From Paractinoplanes maris (GTDB taxonomy: Bacteria > Actinomycetota > Actinomycetes > Mycobacteriales > Micromonosporaceae): a stretch of 64,000 bases of DNA. Under the pieces are notes generated by a model. The model was not told the origin of the DNA and did not search any database. It worked only from the letters and a program-made list of their open reading frames with translations. The stretch spans positions 248,001-312,000 of the forward strand of contig NZ_JALPVL010000011.1 of NCBI RefSeq assembly GCF_023544465.1. The letters run 5' to 3'. Below, piece by piece: positions 48,702-57,002 of the stretch (position 1 is the first letter of the stretch; each line of letters begins with the position of its first letter). The position numbers and the translations under genes were made by a program.

Positions 48702-49117
48702 TGATGCGCTCCTTGGCGAAGACGGCGATTGAACTCAGCCTTGTCATCGACGCCGTCACGAGCCATCAGGCATCACCCCCAGAACACCCGTAAGTCGCAT
48801 GCCTGGTCGAAAGCGGATACGTCTCGGAGTGCTAAGTCCAAAGCGGATGTCGTGGCGGGGTGGTGGGTGCGGACCGCTGCTTCCGCCGAGGGCCGCGGCG
48901 GTGTGAGCTGGGCGCTGGCGCGCCCAGAGCGCTCACCCCACCACGGCGACGTGCGTGAGCGGTTGCGCTCAGAACCACGTCGGTGGCGGGCTCGGTGGGC
49001 ACTCGTTCGGTTCGGGGCGTCTGGCCGAAGCATCGTGGGCCGAGCCGGAAGGTCAGCTTTCGCGGGCCACCAGCGGCTGGGCTCCGGGCTCGGTCCCGTG
49101 TGCCGGTGGGGAAGTCG
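48702..49117. other. gene-free region between serine hydrolase and sigma factor genes
   Basis: The region contains copy B of the dispersed repeat (48846-48968) and no supported gene. GC-driven open frames have no start context. The sigma factor gene ends on its right flank at 49118. Confidence 0.6.
48846..48968. repeat. dispersed repeat, copy B (partner at 18175-18296)
   Basis: This copy contains the most stable fold of the family: CTGGGCGC-TGGC-GCGCCCAG, a perfect 8-bp stem at 48908-48927. Runs such as GGGGTGGTGGG at one end and CACCCCACCAC toward the other could make a longer outer helix. Confidence 0.85.
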
Positions 49118-50059
49118 CTAAAAACGGTTGGTCAGGGTGAGGTCGTGGAAGCGGGTGATCGCGGCGATCCGGCTGTTGTCGGTGGTGAGGACGATGATGC
49201 CGGCTGGGGCGGCGTCCAGGGTGGCTCGGAACGCGGGGCGGCCGTTCGCTCGGGTGGGGGAAAGGGTGAGGGCGCGGCCGGCGGCGTGGGTGGTGCTTGC
49301 TCGTAGGAAGGCGGCGATCGCGGGGCGGCCGTGGTATTCGTGCGGGGCGGGCGGCATGCTCAGCCAGGCGTCGTCGGTGAGCAGGGCGACCACGCCGTCG
49401 ACGTCGCCGGCTGTGAAGGCGGTGGCGAAGCGGCGGGCGACATCGTCGTCGGTGTCTCGGGGGCCGGGGCGGACGGCAGGCACGGCGGCGCGGGCTCGTT
49501 GCAGAGCACCTTTGACGGCGGTTGCCGTGGTGCCGAGCATCTCCGCGACCTCGTCGGCCGGGTAGCCGAGGACGTCCCGCAGGATCAGGGTGGCGGCCTG
49601 GCGTGGCGGCATGCGCTGCAGGGCGGCGACGAACGCGAGCTCGACGGCTTCCCGGGTCTCGTATCGGGCGTCGGGGCCGGGGGAGTGCTCCGGCACGCCG
49701 TCGAGCAGCCGGTCGGGGTACGGCTGAAGCCACCGCACCTCACTGAGCCGGGTCGGCGGCGGCACGGGGAACGGGGGCACCGGCTCGGATGGCACCCGTC
49801 GTGCGTTGTCGCGCAACGTGTTGAGGCAGCGGTTCGTGGCGATCCGGTAGAGCCACGTGCGCAGGGACGCCCGGCCCTCGAAGCCGCCCAGGCCGCGCCA
49901 CGCCGCGAGCATCGTCTCCTGCAGCGCGTCCTCGGCCTCGGTGAGCGAACCGAGCATCCGGTAGCAGTGCAGCAACAGCTCGCGTTCGTGCGGGGCGGTC
50001 AGCGTACGGAAAGCATCGCCGTCGCCGCCGCGCGCCTGGTCCAGCGTGGCCTGATCCAC
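49118..50059 (-). CDS. ECF sigma factor with C-terminal SnoaL-like domain
   Basis: From the GTG at 50059 the protein is 313 residues. Sigma region 2 is GDAFRTLTAPHERELLLHCYRMLGSLTEAEDALQETMLAAWRGL with the core-binding RASLRTWLYRIATNRCLN. Region 4 is LAFVAALQRMPPRQAATLILRDVLGYPADEVAEMLGTTATAVKGALQRARAAV. The linker EVRWLQPYPDRLL is typical of the SigG-like group. The last 110 residues form a SnoaL/NTF2-like domain (FATAFTAGDVDGVVALLTDDAWLSMPPAPHEYHGRPAIAAFL), which in such ECF groups modulates activity without an anti-sigma gene. The start is uncertain; in-frame GTG codons at 50077 and 50080 are possible. Confidence 0.92.
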   Translation of the reverse strand: MDQATLDQARGGDGDAFRTLTAPHERELLLHCYRMLGSLTEAEDALQETMLAAWRGLGGFEGRASLRTWLYRIATNRCLNTLRDNARRVPSEPVPPFPVPPPTRLSEVRWLQPYPDRLLDGVPEHSPGPDARYETREAVELAFVAALQRMPPRQAATLILRDVLGYPADEVAEMLGTTATAVKGALQRARAAVPAVRPGPRDTDDDVARRFATAFTAGDVDGVVALLTDDAWLSMPPAPHEYHGRPAIAAFLRASTTHAAGRALTLSPTRANGRPAFRATLDAAPAGIIVLTTDNSRIAAITRFHDLTLTNRF

Positions 50060-50144
50060 CCGAAAATTCCACCACACGACCGTTCCGCTTCCGCCGGGGC
50101 CGGTGTCTGTACCGGCGAAGAACCCCGAACGAATCGGAGACACC

Positions 50145-50507
50145 GTGAGCACTGCGCTGGAGACCGCCCTGGCCTACTACGAGGCGTGGAAGGGTCACGA
50201 CCTCGACCGAGCCTTGACCTACATCGCCGACGACATCGTTTGCGACGCTCCCGCCGGCCGCTTGGAGGGGGCGGACGCCTACCGGGCCTTCCTGACGCCG
50301 TTCGTCCGGATGCTGAAGAGCACGACCCTGCTGGCCGCATTCGGCGACGACGAGAAAGCCCTGATCATGTACGACGCCGAGACGATCCCAGTGCCGTCCG
50401 CACCCGGCGCCGAGTGCGTCACCGTCAAAGCCGGCAAAATCGTCCACAGCCGTTTCCTCTTCGACCGCGCCCCGTTCGAGGCCGCCCGCCGGGCCGGAGC
50501 TGCCTGA
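50145..50507 (+). CDS. SnoaL/NTF2-like small protein
   Basis: A 120-residue protein from the GTG at 50145 with a CGGAGACACC site ahead. LAYYEAWKGHDLDRALTYIADDIVCDAPAGRLEGADAYRAFLTPFVRML is the helix-cone fold of the SnoaL family. AFGDDEKALIMYDAETIPVP and EFVTVKAGKIV-like strands follow. It is divergent from the sigma factor gene, so it is a likely sigma target. Its C-terminus reads APFEAARRAGAA, and a second copy of this end lies 80 bases further on. Confidence 0.85.
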   Translation: MSTALETALAYYEAWKGHDLDRALTYIADDIVCDAPAGRLEGADAYRAFLTPFVRMLKSTTLLAAFGDDEKALIMYDAETIPVPSAPGAECVTVKAGKIVHSRFLFDRAPFEAARRAGAA

Positions 50508-50547
50508 CGCCGGCATGTGGCCGGGTCTCAGCGTGCGGGCTGGTTCG

Positions 50548-50590
50548 CCGCGTTCCGTTCGAGGCTGCCCGCCGCCGAGCGGAACCGTGA
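50548..50590 (+). pseudogene. duplicated tail of the SnoaL-like gene
   Basis: In a shifted frame, DNA after the SnoaL stop again encodes a VPFEAARRRAEP end, followed by a copy of the TGACGCCGGCA-GTGGC stretch found past the real stop. The offset between copies is about 82-91 bases. It is a decayed tandem duplication with no start codon. Confidence 0.5.
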
Positions 50591-50725
50591 CGCCGGCACG
50601 TGGCTTCCGCGCTGCGGCTCAGCGCGCGGGCCGTTTCGGTGGGGCTCTGTGGTGGTGCTTCGGCGTGGGGTCGGTTCAGTGTGGCGGGCGTGTCGGCTGT
50701 CGGGCGGCCTCGGCTTCCGGGTGGC

Positions 50726-51217
50726 TCAACGTCTGGCTGCGGCGAGCACTGCGGCGAGTTGCTGCGCCACCTCGGGACGGGAGAGCATTTCGGCGTACCG
50801 CTGGACGTCGTCAGCCACCGGTGGGCCGCCGGCCTGAGGTGCGGCTTGCTCGTCGACTCTCACGGCGAGCTGCACGGGAACGCCCAACCGCCGGCGCAGA
50901 GCCTCGACGATGGCCGGGCGCAGCCGCGCCTCGAGAACGTCACGCGTGAACGCGTCGGGGACCGCCACGAGCGCGACGCCCTCGACGATCGCGGTCAGGC
51001 GAGCCGCCCGGAGGTAAGTCTGCTCCTGGTTGGACGTCACCTCACCCGCCAGGTCGCGCAGGGTTGCCGCCCACAGCTCGTCCAAGCCGCCCAATGTCCG
51101 TGCTCGTCCGATCCCGGTCAGCCACTGGCCGACGGTGAGCCCGGCCGCTGAGGCGGCTGAGGAGAACTGGGCGTAGTCGGCTGCGCTGATGTCCACGGTC
51201 GGCATCGACCCATCCAA
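50726..51217 (-). CDS. stand-alone DnaA domain I-like protein
   Basis: The 163-residue protein has two parts. Residues 5-40 (VDISAADYAQFSSAASAAGLTVGQWLTGI) form a short helix-turn-helix or RHH-like stretch. From about residue 43, LDELWAATLRDLAGEV, then LRAARLTAIVEGVALVAVPDAFTRDVLEARLRPAIVEALRRRLGVPVQLAVRVDE matches the N-terminal domain of actinobacterial DnaA. In DnaA this domain carries the initiator's self-assembly and helicase-loading surface. The AAA+ and DNA-binding domains of DnaA are missing. The tail is VQRYAEMLSRPEVAQQLAAVLAAARR. The role is inferred: a modulator or partner of DnaA. The start could be 51217 or 51205. Confidence 0.78.
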   Translation of the reverse strand: MDGSMPTVDISAADYAQFSSAASAAGLTVGQWLTGIGRARTLGGLDELWAATLRDLAGEVTSNQEQTYLRAARLTAIVEGVALVAVPDAFTRDVLEARLRPAIVEALRRRLGVPVQLAVRVDEQAAPQAGGPPVADDVQRYAEMLSRPEVAQQLAAVLAAARR

Positions 51218-51376
51218 CGCCGCAAAGACGCGACACGCGAGCCCGTAGCCACCGACACGCGCGGCTGTCTGCGGCTTCCGCGCGGCAACTGCTGGTCACG
51301 AACGCGGCTCCGCCGTGCCGCAATCATCTCCGGCTGTTCGAGGTGGAGGATGGGCTCGGCCGGTCGAGCTGGGTGT

Positions 51377-51751
51377 CTACTCGGGGGCTTCGCCGGCCAG
51401 GCCGATCAGGTTGCCTTCGGGGTCGGTGAAGTGGGCGACCATGAGCTTGGTGCCGGGGGAGCGGACCGGGCCCATCACCCGGGTGCCGCCGAGGCTCTCG
51501 GCTTTGGCGAGTGCGGCCTCCACGTCAGGGACACCCACGTAGAACACCGTGTGCGGCCGGTAACCGGCGCCGCCGCCCACGCCGCCCGGGATGGTGTCGC
51601 TTTCGGTGAAGCCGTAGTTGCCGGCCTCGGACACGGGTTCGGCCACCGGCCCGCCCGTGGCGAACTCCCAGCCGAACAGCTCACCGTAGTAGCCGCGCAG
51701 CCGGCCCGGATCGCCGCCGATGATCTCGAAGTGCACAACCGGCTGTCCCAT
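51377..51751 (-). CDS. VOC (glyoxalase/bleomycin resistance) family protein
   Basis: A 124-residue vicinal-oxygen-chelate protein. MGQPVVHFEIIGGDPGRLRGYYGELFGWEF is the standard first beta-alpha-beta-beta-beta unit with a His and an aromatic ligand. HTVFYVGVPDVEAALAKAESLGGTRVMGP and LMVAHFTDPEGNLIGLAG complete the second unit with the metal Glu position. These proteins are lactoylglutathione-lyase or antibiotic-binding relatives. The substrate is unknown. Confidence 0.92.
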   Translation of the reverse strand: MGQPVVHFEIIGGDPGRLRGYYGELFGWEFATGGPVAEPVSEAGNYGFTESDTIPGGVGGGAGYRPHTVFYVGVPDVEAALAKAESLGGTRVMGPVRSPGTKLMVAHFTDPEGNLIGLAGEAPE

Positions 51752-51828
51752 GATCGCCCCCGCTGTGGTGAGTGCCGACCTCGACCATCATGCCAAGCGT
51801 CGCCCGGATCGGCGGTCCGGCAGCGCGC

Positions 51829-52290
51829 TCAGGTGTCAGTGCGTTGTGGGGCGCGGGGCAGGGGGATTTCCCGGAGCGGGTCTCCGCCGTCGACGAACAA
51901 CCGGGCGCCGGGCCGGGTGGCCTGAGCGAGCCTGGACAGGACGCGCGTGCCGAGGGCGGGATGGCGACCGTCGAGCGCGCCGACCCGGATGGCGAACACC
52001 AGATCGTACGGGTCCTCGCCCGGGTCCAGGACGAAGTCCTCGGCGGCGGCCCGGCGCACACTCAGGCGGCCCGCGGCGATCTCCGCCGCCGAACCGGCCG
52101 TGGCCTGTGCGATGGCGGCCGCCGACCGGTCGATGGCCAGGATGTGGCCCTCGTCGAGCCGGGCCGCGACGAGCCGTGCCGCAACGCCGGGGCCGCAGCC
52201 GATCTCGAGGACGCGCAGATGCGGCCGCAGCGGCAGCGCGTCGACGATCAGGCGAAGGCGGGACGACGCTGAAGCCGGCACAACCGCCAC
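51829..52290 (-). CDS. small class I SAM-dependent methyltransferase
   Basis: From the GTG at 52290 the protein is 153 residues, short for the fold. LRVLEIGCGPGVAARLVAARLDEGHILAIDRSAAAIAQATAG contains SAM motif I and the acidic loop, and EDPYDLVFAIRVGALDGRHPALG and LSRLAQATRPGARLFVDGGDPLREI form the later motifs. The C-terminal part is short and may be complete for a small methyltransferase. GTG at 52281 is an alternative start. It lies 78 bases upstream of the VOC gene on the same strand. Confidence 0.85.
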   Translation of the reverse strand: MAVVPASASSRLRLIVDALPLRPHLRVLEIGCGPGVAARLVAARLDEGHILAIDRSAAAIAQATAGSAAEIAAGRLSVRRAAAEDFVLDPGEDPYDLVFAIRVGALDGRHPALGTRVLSRLAQATRPGARLFVDGGDPLREIPLPRAPQRTDT

Positions 52291-52439
52291 CCTAGGCCCT
52301 GGTCCGGACCGCTCGATCTTGCTAGGTGAGCCGCCGCCTCCCCCGCCCACCCAGGGACGTGGGGGTGACAGTACGCCCTTGTCAAGGGGCGGGCGGCTGG
52401 TTGTCCACAGGGCTGCGAGTGCGGGAAGCGGGGCTTGGG

Positions 52440-53723
52440 TCAGGAGTGGGTGGCTCGTTCGTGCTGGCGTTCGGCGTCGATGGCGTCCGGGGCTCCGCCG
52501 AACTCGTCGGCCACCTCGCCGGATACGGCGGGCTCGGCGGTGGCGGCCAGGTGGGCGTCGGCGGCGGTCAGGGTGCGGTGGGCGGTCGCCAGGACCAGGA
52601 CTCCCAGCAGGACGGCACCGGCGCCGGCGATGAACGGGACGTGGATGTTCCAGTGGTCGACCATTTTGCCGGCCGCGAAGGGGGCCAGGCCACCGCCGAT
52701 GAAGCGGACGAAACCGTACGTGGCCGAGGCGATCGGGCGTTCGACCGGGGACACCAGCATGACCGCCTGGGTGGTCAGCGTGTTGTTGATGCCGACCATG
52801 ATGCCGCTCAGGATGACGCACACGATCAGGGCCCAGCGCACGTCGGTGAACAGGCCGATCAGCAGCAGCAGCACGGCGAAGCTGCCCAGCGCCCCGTACA
52901 GCGACGGCGCCGTGCCGAAGCGGGCCTGCAGGCGCGGTGCGCCGACGATCGAGAAGATGGCCACGAGCAGGCCCCAGCCGAAGAAGACGAAGCCGAGCTG
53001 GATCGCCGAGAGCTCCATGGGGTACGGCGCGTAGCCGAGCATCGTGAAGAAGCCCCAGTTGTAGAGCAGCGCCGTCAGGCAGATCGTCAGCAGGGAGCGG
53101 TGCTTCAGGGCCAGCAGCGGCTCGGCCAGCGAGATCTTGCGCGGTGGCGGCGGAGTTTTGTCGAGCAGGGTCACGGTGGCGATCAGCGCGATGGCCATCA
53201 GCGCCGACACGCCGAAGAACGGGCCCCGCCAGCTGATGTCGCCGAGCAGGCCGCCGATCAGCGGGCCGGCCGCGATGCCCAGGCCGAGCGCCGCCTCGTA
53301 GAGGACGATCGCGCCGGCGAAGCCGCCGGAGGCGGAGGCGACGATGACCGCCAGCGACGTGGCGATGAACATGGCGTTGCCGAGGCCCCAGCCGGCCCGG
53401 AAGCCGACGATGCCGCCGATCGAGCCGGACAGGCCGGCCAGCGCCGAGAAGACGACGATCACGGCCAGGCCGGTGATCAGGGTGCGTTTGGGACCGATGC
53501 GGCTGGACACCCAGTTGACGCCGAGCATGGCGATCGCGGTGACCACGAGATAGCTGGTGAACAGCAGGCTGACCTGGCTCGGGCCGGCGTGCAGCTGCGA
53601 GGAGAGCGCGGGCAGGATCGGGTCGACCAGACCGATGCCCATGAAGCTCACGACGCAGGCGAACGCGACCGCGAAGACGGCCTTGGGCTGTTTGAGGAGG
53701 GAAGCAGGCACGAGCCAAATCAT
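52440..53723 (-). CDS. MFS transporter
   Basis: A 427-residue 12-helix transporter. The first helix is AVFAVAFACVVSFMGIGLVDPILPALSSQL. The cytoplasmic motif A between helices 2 and 3 is reduced to VSSRIGPKRTLITG. GGFAGAIVLYEAALGLGIAAGPLIGGLLGDISWRGPFFGVSALMAIALI is the typical helix 4-5 region with motif C. The C-terminal tail is polar. Most such transporters are drug or metabolite exporters. The ATG at 53721-53723 follows AAGG, and it lies inside a palindrome. Confidence 0.92.
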   Translation of the reverse strand: MIWLVPASLLKQPKAVFAVAFACVVSFMGIGLVDPILPALSSQLHAGPSQVSLLFTSYLVVTAIAMLGVNWVSSRIGPKRTLITGLAVIVVFSALAGLSGSIGGIVGFRAGWGLGNAMFIATSLAVIVASASGGFAGAIVLYEAALGLGIAAGPLIGGLLGDISWRGPFFGVSALMAIALIATVTLLDKTPPPPRKISLAEPLLALKHRSLLTICLTALLYNWGFFTMLGYAPYPMELSAIQLGFVFFGWGLLVAIFSIVGAPRLQARFGTAPSLYGALGSFAVLLLLIGLFTDVRWALIVCVILSGIMVGINNTLTTQAVMLVSPVERPIASATYGFVRFIGGGLAPFAAGKMVDHWNIHVPFIAGAGAVLLGVLVLATAHRTLTAADAHLAATAEPAVSGEVADEFGGAPDAIDAERQHERATHS

Positions 53724-53735
53724 AAGCGCCTTATG
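53721..53735. promoter_or_regulatory. palindrome over the MFS start codon
   Basis: CATAAG-CGC-CTTATG is a perfect dyad whose left arm ends in the MFS start codon read from the minus strand. It sits 40 bases before the divergent O-methyltransferase ATG. It may be an operator that controls both genes. Confidence 0.6.
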
Positions 53736-53775
53736 TATCGTGCCGCAAAGCGATGAGACGGACGAGACTGACCGG

Positions 53776-54423
53776 ATGAGCGACATCATCGATCCGGCTG
53801 TCAGCGACTACCTGCTCGAGCACTGCACCCCGGCCGACGACGTGCTGCGCGACCTGGCCGCCGAGACCCGCGACACGTTCCCCGGCGAGGCCGGCATGCA
53901 GATCTCGCACGACGAGGGCGAGCTGCTCACCATGCTGGTCAAGCTGACCGGCGCCCGCCTGGCGGTGGAGATCGGTGTCTTCACCGGCTATTCGTCGATC
54001 TGCATCGCCCGCGGCCTGCCCAAGGACGGCCGCCTGCTCGCCTGCGACGTCTCCGAGCGGTTCACCGACGTGGCCCGCCGGTACTGGGCCCGCGCCGCCG
54101 TCGACGACCGCATCGAGCTCACCCTCGGTCCCGCGCTCGAGACCGTGCAGGCTTTGAGCACCGACCCGGTCGTCGACTTCGCCTTCGTCGACGCCGACAA
54201 GACCGGCTATCCCGGCTACTACGACGCGCTGATCCCGCGTCTGCGGCCCGGCGGTCTGATGGTGCTCGACAACGTGCTGCGCGGCGGACGGGTGCTCGAC
54301 CCCGAGCACGAGCCGGACGTGGTGGTGCGCGACCTCAACAACCGCATCGTGTCGGACGACCGCGTCGAGTCGGTCATGCTTCCCGTACGGGATGGGGTGA
54401 CGCTCGTCCGCAAGCGGGGTTAG
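53776..54423 (+). CDS. O-methyltransferase (caffeoyl-CoA O-methyltransferase type)
   Basis: A 215-residue SAM-dependent catechol-type O-methyltransferase. MQISHDEGELLTMLVKLTGARLAVEIGVFTGYSSICIARGLPKDGRLLACDVSERFTDVARRYWARA carries SAM motif I. DFAFVDADKTGYPGYYDALIPRLRPGGLMVLDNVLRGGRVLD contains the metal-binding D-A-D and D-N. The ligand set is complete for a divalent metal-dependent enzyme. Substrate unknown. It is divergent from the MFS transporter, which may export the product; that pairing is inference. Confidence 0.93.
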   Translation: MSDIIDPAVSDYLLEHCTPADDVLRDLAAETRDTFPGEAGMQISHDEGELLTMLVKLTGARLAVEIGVFTGYSSICIARGLPKDGRLLACDVSERFTDVARRYWARAAVDDRIELTLGPALETVQALSTDPVVDFAFVDADKTGYPGYYDALIPRLRPGGLMVLDNVLRGGRVLDPEHEPDVVVRDLNNRIVSDDRVESVMLPVRDGVTLVRKRG

Positions 54424-54482
54424 CAACCGGATCGCACCGGAGAACCCTCCGATTCTCCCCCGGGCGCACCGATCCTGATGCC

Positions 54483-55964
54483 ATGCCGAAGGCCTTCGCG
54501 ATGGCCGCCGCCCTGTCCATCGCCCTGTACCAGTTCGTGCCCGACGATCCGTGGTGGGTGGCCGGCTGGCAGATGGGCATCGGCTACGCCGCCGTCGCGG
54601 CGATCCTGGTCGGCGCCGGCCGGCTGCCGCGCCGCGACCGGTTGGCGTTCCGGCTGTTCGCGGCCGGGCTGGCCGCGAACGTCACCGGCATCGGCGTGGC
54701 GGTGTTCAGCGCCGAGGTGCTGCACCTGTCCGACCTGCCGACTCCGGCCGACCCGCTGTTCCTGCTGCTCTACCCGTTCTGTGCGGCCGGCATCGCGGTG
54801 CTGATCCGGCGCCGGGAGACCGGCCGGGACTGGACGGCCATGGTCGACGCGACCACCATCACCACCGGCTTCGGGCTGCTGGCCTGGGTCTATGTGATCG
54901 CTCCGGCGGCCGACGGCGGCTCGATGACCATGCTCGGCGAGGCGACCCAGGTCGCGTACCCGATCGGCGACCTCATCATGATCGCGATGATGGCCCGGCT
55001 GCTGCGCGGCGGCGGCCGGCGCGGGGCGGCGTTCTGGTGGGTGACCGTGTCGCTGGGGACCTTCCTGCTGGGCGACATCGCCTGGGTCGTGGACGGCAAC
55101 CTGATCGACCAGGGTTATCCGATCGAGGACCTGGCCTGGCTCAACCGGGCCCTCGAGTCGATCTTCCTGGCGGCGTTCGCGATGTTCGGCGTCGGCGCGT
55201 TGCACCGGGACGCGCGCACGCTGGGCGCGCCGGCCGGGCCGGCTGTCGCGCGCCTGGGCCGCGTACACCTGGCGCTGTTGACCCTGGCCTCGCTCATCGC
55301 GCCGGCCCTGCTGGCCGTGCAGCTGGCCCAGGGCGAGGTCACCGACGGGTGGGCCATCGTGATCACCTCGGCCGCCCTGTTCCTGCTGGTCGTGTCGCGG
55401 ATGGCGCAGCTGCTGCGGGAGGTCGAGCGGCAGGCCCGGCAGGTGCGCGAGCTGGCCCGGCGCGACGAGCTGACCGGTCTGCCCAACCGGCGGGCCTGGA
55501 ACGACGAGTTGCCCCGGGCACTCGAGCACGCCCGCCGCGACGGCCGCCCGGTCACCGTGGCGCTGCTCGACCTCGACCGGTTCAAGCTGTTCAACGACAC
55601 CTACGGACATCCGGCCGGGGACCGCCTGCTCAAGGCGTCGGCCGCCGCCTGGCAGGAGAGCCTGCGGGCGGTGGACACCCTGGCCCGCTACGGCGGTGAG
55701 GAGTTCGTCGTGCTGCTGCCGGACGCGACCGAGGCGCAGGCGCACGACGTGCTGGCGCGGGCGCTGGCCTCGACGCCGCTGGGGCAGACGTTCTCGGCCG
55801 GCGTGGCCCGCTGGGACGGGCGGGAGACGTCGGACGAGCTGATCGAGCGGGTGGACGCGGCGCTCTACGCGGCCAAGGCGGCCGGGCGCAACCGGATCCA
55901 GGAGTGGCGTACTCAGATCAGCGAGGCGGCGAACCGGCCGGCGGCGGCCGCCGCGAGGAAGTAG
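54483..55964 (+). CDS. membrane-anchored diguanylate cyclase
   Basis: A 493-residue protein with eight to ten N-terminal hydrophobic helices (residues 5-300) forming a membrane sensor module. The GGDEF domain is LARRDELTGLPNRRAWNDELPRALEHARRDGRPVTVALLDLDRFKLFNDTYGHPAGDRLLKASAAAW. The active loop is GGEEF and the RxxD inhibitory site sits exactly five residues before it (RAVDTLARYGGEEF). It therefore should make c-di-GMP and be product-inhibited. No EAL domain is present. The gene overlaps the DUF3866 gene at its 3' end by 52 bases, convergent. Confidence 0.95.
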   Translation: MPKAFAMAAALSIALYQFVPDDPWWVAGWQMGIGYAAVAAILVGAGRLPRRDRLAFRLFAAGLAANVTGIGVAVFSAEVLHLSDLPTPADPLFLLLYPFCAAGIAVLIRRRETGRDWTAMVDATTITTGFGLLAWVYVIAPAADGGSMTMLGEATQVAYPIGDLIMIAMMARLLRGGGRRGAAFWWVTVSLGTFLLGDIAWVVDGNLIDQGYPIEDLAWLNRALESIFLAAFAMFGVGALHRDARTLGAPAGPAVARLGRVHLALLTLASLIAPALLAVQLAQGEVTDGWAIVITSAALFLLVVSRMAQLLREVERQARQVRELARRDELTGLPNRRAWNDELPRALEHARRDGRPVTVALLDLDRFKLFNDTYGHPAGDRLLKASAAAWQESLRAVDTLARYGGEEFVVLLPDATEAQAHDVLARALASTPLGQTFSAGVARWDGRETSDELIERVDAALYAAKAAGRNRIQEWRTQISEAANRPAAAAARK

Positions 55965-56992
55965 GCGTAGTCCTGGTCGAGCTTGCGGCCCATCGTCGAC
56001 AGCGGCACCGGGCTCGAGCGCAGTGCCTCGTCGAGGCCGCCGACCGGCACGCGCGGCAGGCGGTGCCGGGCCGCCAGCGGCGCCAGCGCCGCGTCGATCT
56101 CCCCGGCCAGGCCGGGTTCGAGGCCGTCGGGGACGGGCAGGTCGGCCGGGAGCAGGGCCACTTTCCCGTACGCGGTGAGGCTGTGATGGGACACCCCGCG
56201 GTGCCGGGGACGCCCGTCGCCGGTCGAGATGCGCAGCGAGCCGACCGGCCGCCCGCCGAGGGTGCCGATCGCGTTGACCGCCTCACCCAGCGCCACCCCG
56301 GAGAACCCCCAGGTCGTGCCGGTGCCGAGGTTGCCCGGTCCCTGCGCGACGACGGTGACGTCGGCCCGCAGCACGTGCCGGGCGGCCAGCAGACCGGTGT
56401 GCACGGTGCTCGCCTCCAGGTCACCGCCGAACGCCTGGCCGGTCGTGACCGTGCCCGCCAGGTGGTCGCCGAGCCCGTCCAGCGTGCGCGAGAACCAGGC
56501 CGGCAGCGCCCCGCCGTCGGTCATGACGTACGCGATCGTGGCTCCGGGCTTGTCGAAGCGCACAGCGGCGACGATGGCCGGCAACGCCGAGTGCAGATCG
56601 GCGGTGACCACCGGCATGCCGTCGAGCGAGGTGGCCGCGGCCATCACCGCGCGATGCGGCGAGGCCTCCTCGTCGACACCGAGCCGGATCGCCTGCAGCG
56701 GCGTGTAACGGGCCTTGACCAGGTGACCGGAGTCGCGGGTGCCCCCGTCGTCCGGCGGGTCGGCCGGCAACCGATCGGGCAGCGCCACCACCAGCGCGTA
56801 TCCACCCGTGCCGAGGCCCATCACGAGCGCGCCCACGTTGAGCAGCACGCGGTCACCCTCCCGCGGCTCGCCGACCAGCGCGGGGTAGGCGAGCGCGCGC
56901 AGCGGCCCGTCACCGGTGGTGACCTCGAGCTCGACCGCGCCGTGCCACCGCCGCCGGATCGCCCGGACCGTCCCCGACCGCCATCGCACCAT
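55913..56992 (-). CDS. DUF3866 family protein
   Basis: A 359-residue actinobacterial protein. MVRWRSGTVRAIRRRWHGAVELEVTTGDGPLRALAYPALVG is its conserved start. Later blocks include LVKARYTPLQAIRLGVDEEASPHRAVMAAATSLDGMPVVTADLHSAL and VHTGLLAARHVLRADVTVVAQGPGNLGTGTTWGFSG. The family (DUF3866) is generally found next to pafBC and Tat genes, as here. No catalytic residues are recognised. The ATG at 56992 is chosen because MVRW is the family N-terminus. Confidence 0.88.
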   Translation of the reverse strand: MVRWRSGTVRAIRRRWHGAVELEVTTGDGPLRALAYPALVGEPREGDRVLLNVGALVMGLGTGGYALVVALPDRLPADPPDDGGTRDSGHLVKARYTPLQAIRLGVDEEASPHRAVMAAATSLDGMPVVTADLHSALPAIVAAVRFDKPGATIAYVMTDGGALPAWFSRTLDGLGDHLAGTVTTGQAFGGDLEASTVHTGLLAARHVLRADVTVVAQGPGNLGTGTTWGFSGVALGEAVNAIGTLGGRPVGSLRISTGDGRPRHRGVSHHSLTAYGKVALLPADLPVPDGLEPGLAGEIDAALAPLAARHRLPRVPVGGLDEALRSSPVPLSTMGRKLDQDYAYFLAAAAAGRFAASLI

Positions 56993-57002
56993 GGCCGGAA
57001 CC

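Noticed and set aside
51829..53718. Long minus-strand frame spanning the methyltransferase and most of the MFS gene
   Set aside because: Only its last 153 codons form a real protein; the rest is a shadow of the MFS gene in another frame.
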